A stretch of 64,000 bases of DNA from Corythucha ciliata (Eukaryota > Arthropoda > Insecta > Hemiptera > Tingidae): positions 42,823,253-42,887,252 of the forward strand of contig CM075939.1 of the NCBI GenBank assembly GCA_038030265.1, in the 5' to 3' direction. Below, in pieces: positions 32,570 to 44,884 of the stretch; the stretch's first letter is position 1, and every line of letters begins with the position of its first letter. Made by a program: the position numbers and the translations under genes. The notes beneath the pieces are model-generated. The model was not told where the DNA came from. It ran no database searches and was given only the letters and a program-made list of their open reading frames with translations.

Positions 32570-34430
32570 TGAAGGGCGAGCAAACGATACAATTTTTCAG
32601 TCAAGCTAATGAATAGAATGACTAGACTGACGATGATAATTTGAATTTCTAATCGAAAGATGAATTTGTGCACGGAAAAGAATTTGATTGGCATTGAAAA
32701 GACAACGGTCCCTTTAAAAGACTTATCCCTTTTTTAGTTTCCACTCAAAAGCAATAATTCCATTAGTGAGAAAAAGTACTCATTCGATATTTCGGTTGTT
32801 TTACTATCGGAGCTGAAGAAACACGAACATTTTTAGACAACTGTCAGCCCTTTCAGTACTTAAAGTGCTCTTAAAAGACAAAATAAAAATAATAAAATAT
32901 GTCCATCAGTTAAGTAAGGGAACGACTGTCATAATATTCACTTTATTTGTCCTCTGTCCTTAATTACTACTAAACCGAGTAAATTGTTGGGTTTTTATTC
33001 ATCGCTCAAAAGCAGTTCACAGCGTGCGGACTGCGTCTTCACATTCTATGCACTGTGCGCGTCCCTAAATACATTAGCAAATAAGTGGTTCGATGAATCA
33101 CCAACGACGAAATAAGAGCCACCCAAGCATTTTAGGCTAGAATTTGACGTTGTCTTTAAGCGTCCCTTTGAGACACACAGGCGAGGTGTGTCAGGTCAAG
33201 ATGACGGGGTGCTTCCGCTTTGACTCGTTCGTTGACTCGTAAAATATTACATTTCCCATTATGTAAAAGACGGGCAATGTTGTTAAACAATTATTTGAGT
33301 GGATTATTCATATCGAAGGCTCAAAAAGTCCTATTTTAACACAATTCACTTAAGTTTTATCAAATGATACCATGCGGTCTTCAGTTAAATCATGAAAAAT
33401 GGGTTTTCTTTGAAAAATATTAGTGAAAAGCATCGTGCAAAATGCTCTTGGACGAAGGCCAAGGACAAATTTGTTAGTAAACAAACTCAACTGCTGCCTC
33501 CCCATTTCTTTCTTACGGTTCCCTCATTTGTTGCCATCAAATTATAAACACGTACGACTTCTCCTCCCCCCAAAACAAAAGTTTCTATTTTTCTTTTGTT
33601 TTTTTTCCCCTCCCCACCGCATCGCCTTGAGAGTTTACCAGACGGTGAGACGCCTGAGTATAACTCGACTGAGAATAGGGAGGGTTGAAAAAGGCGACAG
33701 ATGACTCCTTTTCTACCAGGTGCGATGACCCCCCCCCCCCCCCCAATAGGGAAAATCCTTACGTACTCGGGAGTTCTATAAATAAATTCTTGTTTTGTAA
33801 ACAAAACGGAATGACGAGTGTGTGGTGGTGGTGGTGGGGGTTCGAGACGGCGACAACGGATAGTATTGAATTTTCCTGTAAAAGGGGTTTTGACGTGGTG
33901 TGAGGGGGGGGGTGGTGCTGTGGGAGGATTTGTGAATGGGGAGGTTAGTTGGAGAAGAGGAGGGTTTGTGACGCCACGCATTATATTCCCATTGACGCTG
34001 CTATTTTTTTCTTAGATTTTCCCGTTCGAGAGAGTTGACTCTCGCAATTCTGCAGTGATTCGTAATAATCGGATCAGTCGTTCTGTTTAAAGTCGGGTCT
34101 ACACAGGACAGGGACGTAGCGCAGCAGCGTTGACAATTTGACGGATGTCCTGTCATATCTGACGGATGTTTAGATTCGTTGACGAGGGGAAAATCCGTCT
34201 AACGGATCATCTTTTTTCAAGACAATTGTGCAGGGAAAAACGTATACCCACGAGGTTTTGTGAGAGAAGAAAGAACTCATTCGTGTGAACTCGTTGCGTG
34301 GAAATAAAACTTCATGTCAGAGGTTGCTGAACTGAGAATCTAGCGGCACCGGCGTACCTGTACACCTATCGGGGCCCGGGGGGGGCGGAAATCTGTCAGA
34401 TTAGCATTATTCCCAAGTGTTTTCCTCCAT
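32570..34430. other. Intergenic, no gene recognised
   Basis: A+T-rich to 33,420. Then there are low-complexity C/G-rich stretches: a C-run at 33,729-33,744, 'gtggtggtggtggtggggg' at about 33,822-33,840, and a G-run at 33,903-33,911. Frames across these encode proline/glycine-rich artefacts. Nothing was supported as a gene. Confidence 0.45.
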
Positions 34431-34439
34431 TAGACGCAA

Positions 34440-34680
34440 AATAGCGGGTTTTTCTTAATTTTTGCACCGCAAATTCAAATTATTGGTTCACCATACGCTA
34501 TGAATTGGCGATTCTCAGCGATTAGATTTTTTCACCTATTTAGCCATAAACTGGCGCTTTTTCTCAATGATAGCCTCAAATTTGTCTTCAGAGGCAATTT
34601 GACGCCGATTGGAATGCGATTAGCAGCGAATTAGCACTTTTTCTCCATTTATAGGCGGCAAATTGGGCGTCCTCCTTCAG
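34440..34680 (-). repeat. Family A repeats, minus orientation
   Basis: Units of 'gcgaattagcactttttctc' type (reverse complement of family A), upstream of the segmental duplication. Confidence 0.65.
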
Positions 34681-36660
34681 GGCGCGGATCCAGAGTCGGT
34701 TCAAGGAGGGAGCCCTGACGCCATCCTAAACGACAAGAACATACCTCCTCTCAAGTCACGCCGCTAAAACTACCGAGTTTTGGACACGGCGAACCCAAAA
34801 ATCTGCGCTTTCAACCTCACTCCTGTCTCATCTATGACCTTTTAACACGTTTTGTTGGGGCAATCGAGCAATGTCCAAGGGACTCACAAACCACGTTCCG
34901 AACAATTTTTTGAGGCGCAGCAAGGCACATTAGGCATGTCATAAATCGCACCAGTTTAGCCATAAATACATGGCGCAAATGTAGTATAGCTATTTTAAAG
35001 ATGTGGAGGTTCCGTCTATTTGGTCATTTTTTAATCACGAATGGTAAGTTTCGCTTTTTCCCGGGCACGAATGGTCCGTTTTGCAATTTTTATGTAGTGG
35101 TTAGTCAGTCAAGCAATTTTCAGCACAAGTTCAGCGTAAGTGTGATCACGTAGAGTCACATTTTTACCAATTTTCGAGCGTGAGTAGCCTCAGTTTGGCA
35201 ATTTTTATTGCGCAAACTACCGTATGGTGATTTTAGTGGCGTGAATAGTCAGTGTGATATTTTCTGGGCGTACGAATCCGTCTTTTTAGTCTGGCGTAGG
35301 AACTCGGGCCATTATCAAGGCCCAAATCGATCATTTAACCATTTTTTAGACGCAAACAGTCAGTTTTGCTATTTGTATGGTGCAAATACACCGTCATGTA
35401 GGTTATTGCAAAGGGCCAGTTTGCCATTTCGAAGGTGCAAATTGACAGATCATTTATGTGTATAAGGAATGAATATTACAGCCATGATGAAATTTTCAAA
35501 GCCAGAATCGTCAGTTCTGCCATTTTCGGGTCCGAATGGTCATGTTTTCCGGTTTTATAGCTGGAATTGTCAATTTGGCCATTTTTACAGCAGGCATTGC
35601 ATGTTTAGCCATTTTATACGCACGAGTGGTCAGTTATGGCTATTTTCAGGGCAAGAATCACCTGTTCAGGTATTTTTAGGGCGCTAATTCGAGGATCGTA
35701 AATTCAGTATCACCATTGTTGGAGCGCGAATCGCCAGTCAGTTTAGCCATTTTCAAGGCGCGAATCGACATCTTTGCCATTTTTTAGGGCGTAAATAGTC
35801 TCGTCAAGCTAATGACACGAATGGTCAGTTTGGCTAATTCTTCGCGCGCGAATTTCAGGACAAGAATAATCTTTCTAGGCATTTTTAGGACGAATAGTCA
35901 GTTTAGTCGTTTTTGGGGCGCGAAATGTTATTGGCCATTTTTGGTGCGTGAATGGTTGATTTATCCACTTTCAGGGACGCAGAAATCGTCAGCTTAGTCA
36001 TTTTTAGGGCACTTTAGTCCATTTTGCTATTTTTAGAGCGGGAATTTCCAGTTTGGAAATTTTAAGGACGCAAATGTAGTCAGTTCAGCCATTTGCAAGG
36101 CGCTAATAGCCAGTTTTACCACTTTGGGGCGCGATCACAGTGAGTTTAGCCATTTTTATCGTGGGAATAGCCATAGTTTGGCTATTTTCATGCAGTGAAT
36201 GGCTGTAAAGTAATTTTGAGTAGAGTGAAAACACAATTTTCCAAGCCCTTTCTATGATCAAATCATAAATCGGTGGCTGAACCTTACTATTTTGAGGTTT
36301 CTGCTCACGCGGAATCCGAAAATTGAGACAAATTTTCGATCAGAAGAATCAATGAAAAGGTTCTTACAGTGATCCACACTGCTTTTAACTAACTACCTGC
36401 GTGCAGCCTATAAGTCCATGGAAGAATCTCAATGCACATTATGGACCTCTCTGAGCAGCTCAGGGGCCTAGGTATGAATGGTCTCGAAAAATGGCTCAGG
36501 AGGATCCAAGGATGCTGTTTGAGCCCCCGAAAGTGGCAGCCACACTTTCGGTTGTTTGTGTTGCCGACCACTAGTACTAATGACCTTTGGAGTCAATAAA
36601 ATCGACTGATACCAACGACCATGACGTGAAACGTTCATTTCCGGACCGTTTAGCGTTTAA
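34681..36660. repeat. Segmental duplication, copy 1
   Basis: Matches 38,638-40,366 in the same orientation. It begins 'gcgcggatccagag', passes 'aatctgcgctttcaacct', runs through a family B array (34,930-36,210, minus orientation), and ends 'accaacgaccatgacgtgaaa'. Relative to copy 2 it has an extra ~240 bp at about 36,340-36,580. Confidence 0.8.
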
Positions 36661-36689
36661 GGGGCTGTATGTATATTCGGAGAACTTAT

Positions 36690-36830
36690 AAATTTCGTCT
36701 GCCTCAGGACCAGAACACTTGTCCCTAAAATTTGAGAAGGTGATCATCTTTCGTTAGTGTTTGGGAAGTGGTTTCGATGATGTTTTTGCGCGACTCGAAG
36801 GGAGGAGCTATGGCCCCTGTGGCCCCTCCC
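36690..36830. repeat. Dispersed repeat related to window positions 1-148
   Basis: Contains 'gtggtttcgatgatgttttt' as in the first 148 bases, followed by a C-rich end and 'ggatctgccactgtcct'. Confidence 0.4.
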
Positions 36831-36849
36831 TTGGATCTGCCACTGTCCT

Positions 36850-38210
36850 CCGTAGCAACGCTAATTATTATTAATTTTCTCAATATAAGCGCTGTTTTTT
36901 TTCTTCAAATTTTAGCACCGCATTAGCAATTTAGTTACTATTGATTCTTCTCAGTTATAACCGCGAATCAGTGGTTATTCATACTTATTGCCATGAGCTA
37001 GTCGTTTTCTTCAATTTAGCCCCAAATTTGCTTTCAGAAGGCGCGTATTTAAATAAGAAATTTTACCACACTTTGTCCGCGAATCAGTGATTTGCCTCCA
37101 TTTTAGCCGCGAATTAGCGCTTTTTCTCAATTTCAGCAGCGTAGCCGCGTTTCTAACCTTTGAATTAGCAAATGTTATCGGCAAATTAGCTATTTTTCAG
37201 CAGAGCATTATCACTATTTCCCAATTTGAGCTGAAAATTGGCGTTCTTTATTTATGGTCCGCTAATTAGTGACTTTTTCAATTTTAGCCGTGTTTTTCTT
37301 ACATTTTAGTTTCGAATTGGCATTTCTTTCTTGAATTTTTGCTATGGATTAGCGTTTTTTCCCAATTTTACCACGACTTAGTGATTTTCCTCAATTTTAG
37401 CCGCAGATTAGCGATTTTTCTCAATTTGAGCTGCATGTTAGCCATTTTTTCCATTTTTAGCGGCACATTAGCTTTTTTTTTTAATTTGAGCGGAAAATTA
37501 GCGTTTGCTTAATTTCAGCGTTGCTTTTTAGATTTTAGCCCCGCATAAGCAGTTTTTTTACTTTATAATATGGATTAGCGCTGTTTTATGTACCCGCTGT
37601 GTGGGTACAGTACGGATTTGTGTTTTCCCAATTTAAGCCGAGAATTAGTGATTTCCTTCATTTTATCCACGAATATGCTATTTATTGTGTCAATTTCAGC
37701 TGTGAAATAGCGTTTTCTGCTAATTTTGCAGCGAATTAGCATCTACTATTTTTTTTTGTATGTGAATCGGCGATTTTTCGCAATTTCAGTTGTGAATTTG
37801 CCAGTTCTGCTAAATTTTAACACGAATTTGTATCTGGTCAATATTAGCCGCTATTTTTTTCACTTGCACTCTTGAATTAGTAGCGTGCTTTTTTTTCAAT
37901 TTTAGTCGCAGTATCGGCCCAAAAACGACACTTTAGCGTTTATTTCTACATTTTAGACGTAGAATGGCCTTCAATACCCCGCGAATCAGCGATTTTTTCT
38001 CGATTTTAGTGTGAAGGTTGCATCGTAAGACCATAAAACAGCGATTTTTCGCAGTTATAATATCAAATATTAGCTTTTTTTTTTCAATGTTTTTGCCGCG
38101 TCAGTATATTTGAAATTGCCGATCAGTGAGCTTAAGGGTCTAACGAAACTGGGGACGGAGTATTTTCTCTATTTTAGCCGCGAATTTTCTCAATTTGAGC
38201 CTTCGAGAAT
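36850..38210 (-). repeat. Family A ~30-bp degenerate repeat array, minus orientation
   Basis: Units of 'tcaattttagccgcgaatta' followed by 'gcgatttttc'. It separates the two copies of the segmental duplication. Hydrophobic-looking short frames here are repeat artefacts. Confidence 0.75.
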
Positions 38211-38637
38211 AGCTCTCTCGGGGGCTCAATCGAATATTCGTCCCACACTCTTTGCTGACCCCACACTCTTTGTACGGTACTGCTGCACTGTTATAAATTC
38301 TCCGGGTCGGATGGACTGAAATTCGTAGAGAAAGGAGCCAATTGTGTCCAACCTTTTCATATACCTACATTCATGAATATAGAACTTAAAAATCCTCATT
38401 TTGCTGCATTTGTAAACTTTTCGGGGCCCCGTCTGATAGTGGCGGACCACCTCCCCCTCGCCAGTATCTCGGTACGCTACTGTCAACAGGTCCACCGTAC
38501 TTGGGCAGCATTTACTCTCGGAGTCAGGTTTTTCTCAAGGGGGCCACACCAAGAAGTTCCAGCACGTTTTTTTTTTAAATTTTACTGGTGACCAAGGGCG
38601 TTGTCCGCGTCCAGGACAACGGTTGCGGAAGGGACAG

Positions 38638-40366
38638 GCGCGGATCCAGAGTTTGCTCAAGGAGGAGGCCATGACCCCCATCCTGTAACCACCGCAGTTT
38701 TGGACGCGATGAACCCGAAAATCTGCGCGTTCAACCTTGCTCCCGCCCTTATCTTTTGACCTCTGGCACGTTTTCTATAGTGGTAAATGCCCAAGCGTCT
38801 CATAAACCACGTCCGGTTCAAATAGAAACACTTTGAAAACATAAACGTTCAGCCTAAAAGCCGTGCCTGGGCAATTTCTGGCAAAAAACACAAAAAAAAA
38901 ACTTTAAAAACACTGGCAAAACCGCGTATTTTGATGAGAGGTTGAAGTGGTTTTCACTGTGATACCAGGTTCCAAGCCACAGTACACGGAAAAGGTTCAA
39001 CCTTAGCAGTCGCGGATCTCAGGCTCAGTAGGGTTGAGCCCTCTCCTTCACTTCATTTGGTAAGGTGAAGACGGTGCTATTCGGAGGGGGGGGGGATCGA
39101 ATGGTTTCCGATTGAGTCAATTAATCTCTCAAGGGTACGAATAGCCTCTTATTTGGCAATTTTTTTTCGGCGCATCGAGTCACATCAGGCGTGGTGACAT
39201 GAATAGCGTCATTTAAACATAGGCGCAAATGCAGTACTGACGACTTTCGGACGCAAACAGCCAGTTTTGCCATTTGTGTGGTGCCAATAGTCCGTCATAC
39301 CATTTTTAAGTTGCGAATGGCCATGTTTGCCATTTCCAAAGTTCAAATTGTCAGTTCATTTATATGTAACAACAAGTGAATATTAGCCAGTGCGACATTA
39401 TCAAGGCAAGAATGGTCAGTTTTGCCTTTTTTTCTCTTTTTTTTCAGCAGTCATTGCATGTTTAGCCATTTTACACGCCCGAATGGTCAGTTTTGCCCGT
39501 ATTTGGAGCTGGAATCACGTGTTCTGGCATTTTAGGGCGCAAATTCGGGGTTGTAAAGTCAGTTTCGTCATTTTTAGAGCGTGAATTCAGTCAATTTAGC
39601 CATTTTCAAGGCGCGAATAGTCATTTTGCCATTTTTCAGGCCATAAAAATAGTCACGTCAAGCCAAAAGCAAAGAATGGTCAGTTTGGCCATTCATTGCT
39701 CGCGAATGGTCGGTTTTGTTACATTTCAGGGCTGGAATCATCTCTTAGGAATTTTCTGGGTGCGAGTAGTCAGTTTTTAGCTGTTTTTGGAACGCGAATA
39801 CGGTCCGTCAAGCCAGAGACGAATTATGATCGGTATTGGCAATTTTTGGCGCGGGAATTGCCAGTTTTGACATTTTTGGCGCTCAAATAGTTGATTTAGC
39901 CATTTTCAGCGTCAGCTTAGCCATTTTTAGGGCGCTTCAAGTCCGTTTGACTATGTTTTAGAGCGGGAATTTCCGGTTTGGCAATTTTTAGGGCGCGAAT
40001 ATAGTCAGTTCAGCCATTTGCTAGGCGCTAATCGTCGGTTTAACCACATTGGAGTGGGATTGCAGTCAGTTTAGCTGTTTTTATTTATGGTGGGAATAGC
40101 CATAGTTTGGCTATTTTAAAGCAGCCAAGGCAGTCTAGCCATTCCTAGCGAAACACACAATTTTTCAAGCCCCTCCTATATTAGCAAGTCTGATCGGCAG
40201 CTGAATCTTTCTATTTTGGGGTTTCTCTACACAGGAAAACCGAAAATTCAGACAACATTTTCGATTTGTCACCGTCCGCTTGTACTGGTGATCCTGGAGT
40301 CAATAGAATCGGCTGATACCGACGACCATGACGTGAAATATTCATTTTTGAACCGTTTAAGGCACA
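38638..40366. repeat. Segmental duplication, copy 2
   Basis: Counterpart of 34,681-36,660: same 'gcgcggatccagag' start, 'aatctgcgcgttcaacct', a family B array (39,130-40,130) and the end 'accgacgaccatgacgtgaaa'. The copies differ by many substitutions and indels, so the duplication is not recent. Confidence 0.8.
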
Positions 40367-40399
40367 GTATTTTTCTGTTAAAAACGCTTCGAGGGGACT

Positions 40400-41050
40400 A
40401 ATAGTGATGCACGAGACGTCGAGACCGAGACGAGACCATCATTTCTGGAGCGAGACCGAGACCAAGTTTTCTGGTCTCGAGACGAGACCGAGACTCAGGG
40501 CTAATTCTAGCGGCATTTTGAACACTTTAACGCCCTTTTTCCAGCCTTTTGAAGTTGAGGTTCGGGCTGACGAGAAGTTAGGACCAACTAGGGTATTGAG
40601 TGGAGCCTTTGTACGAAATTTGGTATTTTCTATCGGTCCAGCAGCGAACAAGAGCCAGGACGGCGGACGGACATTTTTGTTTTTTGTTTTTTTGCAGATT
40701 GGGATTCTACGCACTTTGAAACGTAAAACTACAAATTTTGAGGGGGGGGGGGTCAAAAATTGTTTTTTGATACGATTACAAAGACTTATTATTGAGAAAT
40801 AAAAAGTCAAAATGAAAAGTAAATAAATAAAGAACGATAAACAAGTAAGAAAGTAAAAGAAACAACAAACAAACAGAAGAAACAACAAAAAGCCGGATTT
40901 GCATGGCCCTGAGAGTTCTTTATTTAGCAATTTAGCCTCGCTAAGTAACTATCCTTGGACTCAATGGTATTTATATACCAATGTCCAGGATTGAGTATTT
41001 GTTCAAGGGCGAGGGGCTTGAGAGAAATTCTACTAAAGATATAGCTATTG
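40400..41050. other. Simple repeat then unassigned DNA
   Basis: At 40,408-40,495 a 'gagaccgagac' simple repeat runs in imperfect copies and includes an inverted pair around 'ggtctcgagacgagacc'. The remainder to 41,050 has a G-run (40,742-40,751) and no recognisable gene. Confidence 0.5.
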
Positions 41051-41059
41051 ACAGCCATT

Positions 41060-41390
41060 CGCTGTCTAAAGATTGATAAATTAGCTATTCCCGACATAAA
41101 AAATGCTAGACTGAGATAATCGCTCTAAAAATAGCCAAACTGACCTCACGTGCCCGAAAAAATGGCTAAATCAACGATACGTGCGGCCCTGAAAATTCCT
41201 GATAAATCATTATTCCCGCGATGAAAATGGCTTTAAACGACCATTCGCGTGTTCAACATAACCGAACTGACAATTCCTGCCTCGGCTAGACGGACTGTTT
41301 GCCGGAGAAGCCTAAACAGTTGTAAATTGCAAAATCGACCATTCGCGCACCAAGAATGGCTAAATAGATGAAGAAAGATGTTGTCGCCGG
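41060..41390 (+). repeat. Family B repeats
   Basis: 'aaaatggctaaatcaacgat'-type units of ~30 bp on the left side of the fold-back element. The array resumes at 41,690. Confidence 0.7.
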
Positions 41391-41397
41391 TATTTAA

Positions 41398-41681
41398 TTA
41401 AATAAATTAAATGAAAGTGATGTCTTCCGGACGACGATGGAAGGACATAGCCCAACAAGATTCGAGTTTCGAGAAAAAATGGGCTCCTCGGCGGGATTTG
41501 AACCCGCAACCTCTCTGGATTACTAGTCCAGCACGCTACCAATTGCGCCACGGTGACGCCTTTGGAAGTCGTACTGCGAGGGATCAGCCGGGGAGCTAAT
41601 TTTTTCTCGTAACTCGAATCGTGTTGGGCTATTCCCTTTCATCGTCGTCCGGAAGATATCACTTTCATTTAATTTATTTAA
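41398..41681. mobile_element. Fold-back MITE carrying a tRNA-Thr-like sequence
   Basis: Left arm 41,398-41,491 and right arm 41,589-41,681 are reverse complements with about nine mismatches over ~94 bp (e.g. 'cttccggacgacgatg' against 'catcgtcgtccggaag'). The arms end in TTAA-rich palindromic sequence, and TTAA is also present just outside the left arm (41,394-41,397), so a TTAA target is possible. The element sits inside a family B array. Its loop is almost entirely a tRNA-like sequence. Confidence 0.8.
41484..41557 (-). tRNA. tRNA-Thr(AGT)-like, probably a pseudogene
   Basis: On the minus strand the D-arm (GGCGCAATTGGTAGCG), a perfect anticodon stem CTGGA/TCCAG with loop CTAGTAA (anticodon AGT, Thr, 41,522-41,524), and a T-arm with stem GCGGG/CCCGC and loop TTCAAAT are all present. 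The acceptor stem is poor: only about four of seven pairs form between GTCACCG and CGAGGAG. The variable loop is about two bases longer than usual. The 3' acceptor side belongs to the MITE's inverted repeat. Good internal promoter boxes mean it might still be transcribed. Confidence 0.65.
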
Positions 41682-41689
41682 GAATAGTG

Positions 41690-42430
41690 GCTAAAGTGAC
41701 CATTCACGCCTTAAAAATGGCAAAACTGACTGTTGAATTCCGCCTTGAAAAAAGCTAAACTGATTATTTGTGCGCTAAAAAGAGCCAAACTGGCGATTCC
41801 CGCTCTAAAAATGCCCAAGTTGACTTTTCGAGTCTTAAGAATGAATCAACTGACAATTTTTGCCCTGAAAATGCCTGAACAGATGATTCCAGATCCAAAA
41901 ATGGCAAAATCAATTATCCAGGCGCTAAACTTGGACAAACCGACTGTTCTCGCCTTTGACTTAACCTATTAATATTCACGCCCCATAAATGAAAACCTAT
42001 TCTTTGCGCCCTAAAAATGGCCAGACTGAGCGATCAATCCACAAAATCGGCAAAACTGATACTACGTACACTAATAAAAGCCAAAGTGACAGTTTGCGCC
42101 TTCAAAATGCCTAAACAGACTATTTCTGCCCTGAAAACAGCGAAACTGACCATTCAAACCTAGAAAATAGCTACAATTTGGTCATTATCGCACTGAAAAC
42201 GGTACAACTGACATTCGGACCCTAAAACGGAAAAACTGACGATTCGCGCCTTGAAAAGGCCTAAACAGATTATTCCTGTCCTGAAAATGGCAAAACCGAC
42301 CATTCGCGCGTCAAAAATGTCAAACTGAGCCTTCACGCCTTGAAAATGTCTTAAATTGACCATTCGTGCCCTAAAAATACCAAAACTGGCTATTAGCTAA
42401 CGCCCTAAAAATGGCATACTGTTACTGGCA
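41690..42430 (+). repeat. Family B ~30-bp degenerate repeat array
   Basis: Clean 28-32-bp units ('cgccttgaaaaaagctaaac', 'cgctctaaaaatgcccaagt', and so on). The 79-codon open frame here repeats every ten residues (ALKMAKLTI-like) because the unit is 30 bp long. It is not a gene. Confidence 0.8.
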
Positions 42431-43560
42431 ATTCACACTTCATTTAAATTTTCACAATTTCCTCGCCTTTTTCGGAGTCAACGTGAGACACGGGATTCAA
42501 AACCATTGAGCACTGTCTGGGGGAGGGGGGGGGCTTAAAGAACCCACCCAAGGAATCACGCCTGCCACTGACGTTGGCTCTTTAAGCAGGAAACTGTCAT
42601 ATAATTCTATGGCTACGCCACTGCTTACTCGTTTTATCAAAAAACTACGTGTTTTCCCAGGGGTTTTGACCCTCCCTTTTTTTTTGTTCATTGTTCCCCT
42701 TATTTATAACCTAAACGAGCCATTTCACGAGAAAAATATCAATTGAACTTTTTTTTATAAAGGCTCAAACTACAAGTTTTGTGCGTGATACATAAGTCGA
42801 TGATCGATACTGTTTGTCCCCCGCCCCCGCTTCTCCTACCGCACTGATCGACCCCTGCAACGAAGTGCCAATCACCCCCTTATACTTGGAATCCATGGAA
42901 CTATATAAAACACGAAGTTCTCGGAAAGTTCAGAACTTTAATATTTTGTGTACCGTTTGTATATGGAGAGGTGGGGGGGGGTACCTTTTGTGATTTTTAT
43001 TTCATAACAATAGAGACGCTTTTAGTTTATTTCCATTAATCAGGCTAAAAAATAGAGATAAGCTCAAATAAATTTCGCATAATAGCAACATTGGATTAAA
43101 GTTTCTCTCTCGGACGGGATATTGTTACTGCCAAAAATAATATTCAATGTAGTCTGGTGTGGGAGGGGGGATTATATCTGAAAGTTGATTCTAACGATGA
43201 GCTTTTAAAATAATTCCCTTCGTTCAGGTAGTCACTGCACTGCAAATTAATTCCTCAAAAGCTAGTTTTATCCAAACAATTCGCATTTAAGTCACGTTTT
43301 TCTCTTGTTGAAAAAGTTCTTTCGATCAGTAACTAACGTTAAAGTTGGAGAAAAGCCCTAGTCTACTCGCATTCAACGAGCCGTGCCTAATCTTTTAAGG
43401 CTCTGTGTTGTCTTTTAACAAAGTGAGCTTTAGTGGTTCTGCGACTCATCAACCCTTGAAGTAACATGAGTCGACTTTATGATTTCTAAACTCCGGTCAT
43501 ATCCTCAACCAACAACATTTCTCGTGTAAAAATGTTGGGAGGTGTGGACGATGACGGGGG
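42431..43560. other. Intergenic, with a G-run element end
   Basis: At 42,513-42,625 'cactgtctgggggaggggggggg...aatcacgcctgccactgacg...ctatggctacgccactgctt' resembles a degenerate MITE with G-rich ends. The rest is A+T-rich with no recognised gene. Confidence 0.4.
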
Positions 43561-43566
43561 TGGGGG

Positions 43567-43841
43567 GTGTCGGGGCGCTATCTCTTCCATGACGTCGTTT
43601 TCCCCATGCACCTCACCGCAATGTGCGCGAAATCATTACGTTCCATCATTACATCGCAAGTATTGCGGATCGTTGCCTATCTTATAACACCGTTGTTCGG
43701 GAAAATAATAAACTTTTCTCCAAGCAAAAAATGGTTTTATTGGTGGACCCCGACAGCGCCCAAAGCCTGCGCCAATATTGTCATGAAGTCGTAGCCTTCG
43801 GAGCAAAATATCTGCAGTTGCTATGCGATTTTCTGGTATGA
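43567..43841 (+). pseudogene. Coding-like relic, copy 2 (unrecognised family)
   Basis: The longer counterpart of 29,440-29,585. Two plus-strand frames carry the coding-like sequence: an upstream frame (RYLFHDVVFPMHLTAMCAKS) and, one base out of step, a downstream frame (VVRENNKLFSKQKMVLLVDP followed by DSAQSLRQYCHEVVAFGAKY). Relative to the other copy this one lacks one C near 43,680, which explains the change of frame. The segment ends CTG|GTATGA, a possible splice donor, near 43,835. Composition and third-position changes between copies suggest a once-coding exon, of a gene or of a mobile element. I cannot name the family. Confidence 0.45.
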
Positions 43842-43929
43842 ATACTCGCGAAATTGCTTATTTAGGCCCCGTTCACAAACCATAATATGAACCGAAATTA
43901 TCGAACTCCTAAATATTTGTAATTACACG

Positions 43930-44700
43930 GTAATTCGTCTGGCTCTGGGCGCAGTCCGAGCCGGCTGCCCAAGGTCCATGCCCAATATATTAGAAAATAG
44001 GCCCCGAAATGGTCATAATATCTTACAAGTTCGTGAAATCAAGACCTGAAACTAGCGATTTCGCGAATGTTCAACCAGGGAACTTACAATTTCGCGGATA
44101 TTTAGCTCCAGAATGTTGTAATTGTGCGGCCCCGCAATTTCGTGGCTACGGTTAGCCCAGATTCCGCGGTCACTACAAAAAAAAGACCCGAAACTTGCAA
44201 TTTTGCGAAAATAAAGATCGGAAGCTGATGATTTCAAGAATGTTCTGACCCAAATTTTGCAATTTCGCATATTTTGAGCTTGGGTGTGATGTTATTTCGT
44301 GGCAGAGTTTAGTTGCTGTCGTGCTCGGGCTAGCTCGGGTTCCTCGCTCTGCACTGGGCGAGGGGGGAGGGGGCGAAACTTGCAATTCTCTAAAAATTGA
44401 GACGATTAACTTGCAATTTAACGAATATTCAGCCAGGAAACTTCTAATTTTGCGCATATTTAGCTCCAAAATATTGCAATTTTGCGTCTATTCGTCGCAC
44501 TATGGTGGCTGTCATGAACAGCTATAGTCCGGGTTCTACGCAGTCAAAAAAAAAAAGAAGCCCGTAACTTGCTATTCCGTGAAAATAAACACCAGAAAGC
44601 AGAAATTTCGCGAATATTTATGTCCGAAACTTGGAATTTCGCATATTTTCAGCTCAGAGTGATGACATTTTTGCAGATTGTTTGCTCAGAGAGATGTAAT
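43930..44700 (+). repeat. Family C repeats in higher-order blocks
   Basis: 'cccgaaacttgcaatttcgc' and 'gatatttagctccaaaatgt' units with recurring 'gggttccgcgg...aaaaaagacccg' joints at about 44,160, 44,335 and 44,530. Confidence 0.7.
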
Positions 44701-44884
44701 CTCGCGGCAGTAGTCGGAAATCTTGAATATGGGAAAATTAGGATTTTTGGGTTCTACGTTCGTGGATTTAGGTACGCGAAAAGGTGTTTTGGTACAATTT
44801 TTCAGTCCATCCGACGTCTGGAGAATAGAACGTTACTGGTGATTAGCAAATATAATGCTGCTAAATATGCCGATGGCTCGTAAT

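Noticed and set aside
33487..33981. 164-codon minus-strand frame with P/G-rich segments
   Set aside because: It runs through C/G homopolymers and simple repeats. It has no domain, and the composition explains the openness.
40439..40930. 163-codon minus-strand frame with a hydrophobic segment (FLLFVCCFFYFLTCLSFFIYLL)
   Set aside because: The hydrophobic part is translated A/T-rich low-complexity sequence (aaagaaacaacaaacaaac read on the minus strand). The remainder crosses a simple repeat.
41733..41972. 79-codon leucine/lysine-rich frame resembling a repeat protein
   Set aside because: The ten-residue periodicity equals the 30-bp family B unit. Units vary without codon-position bias.
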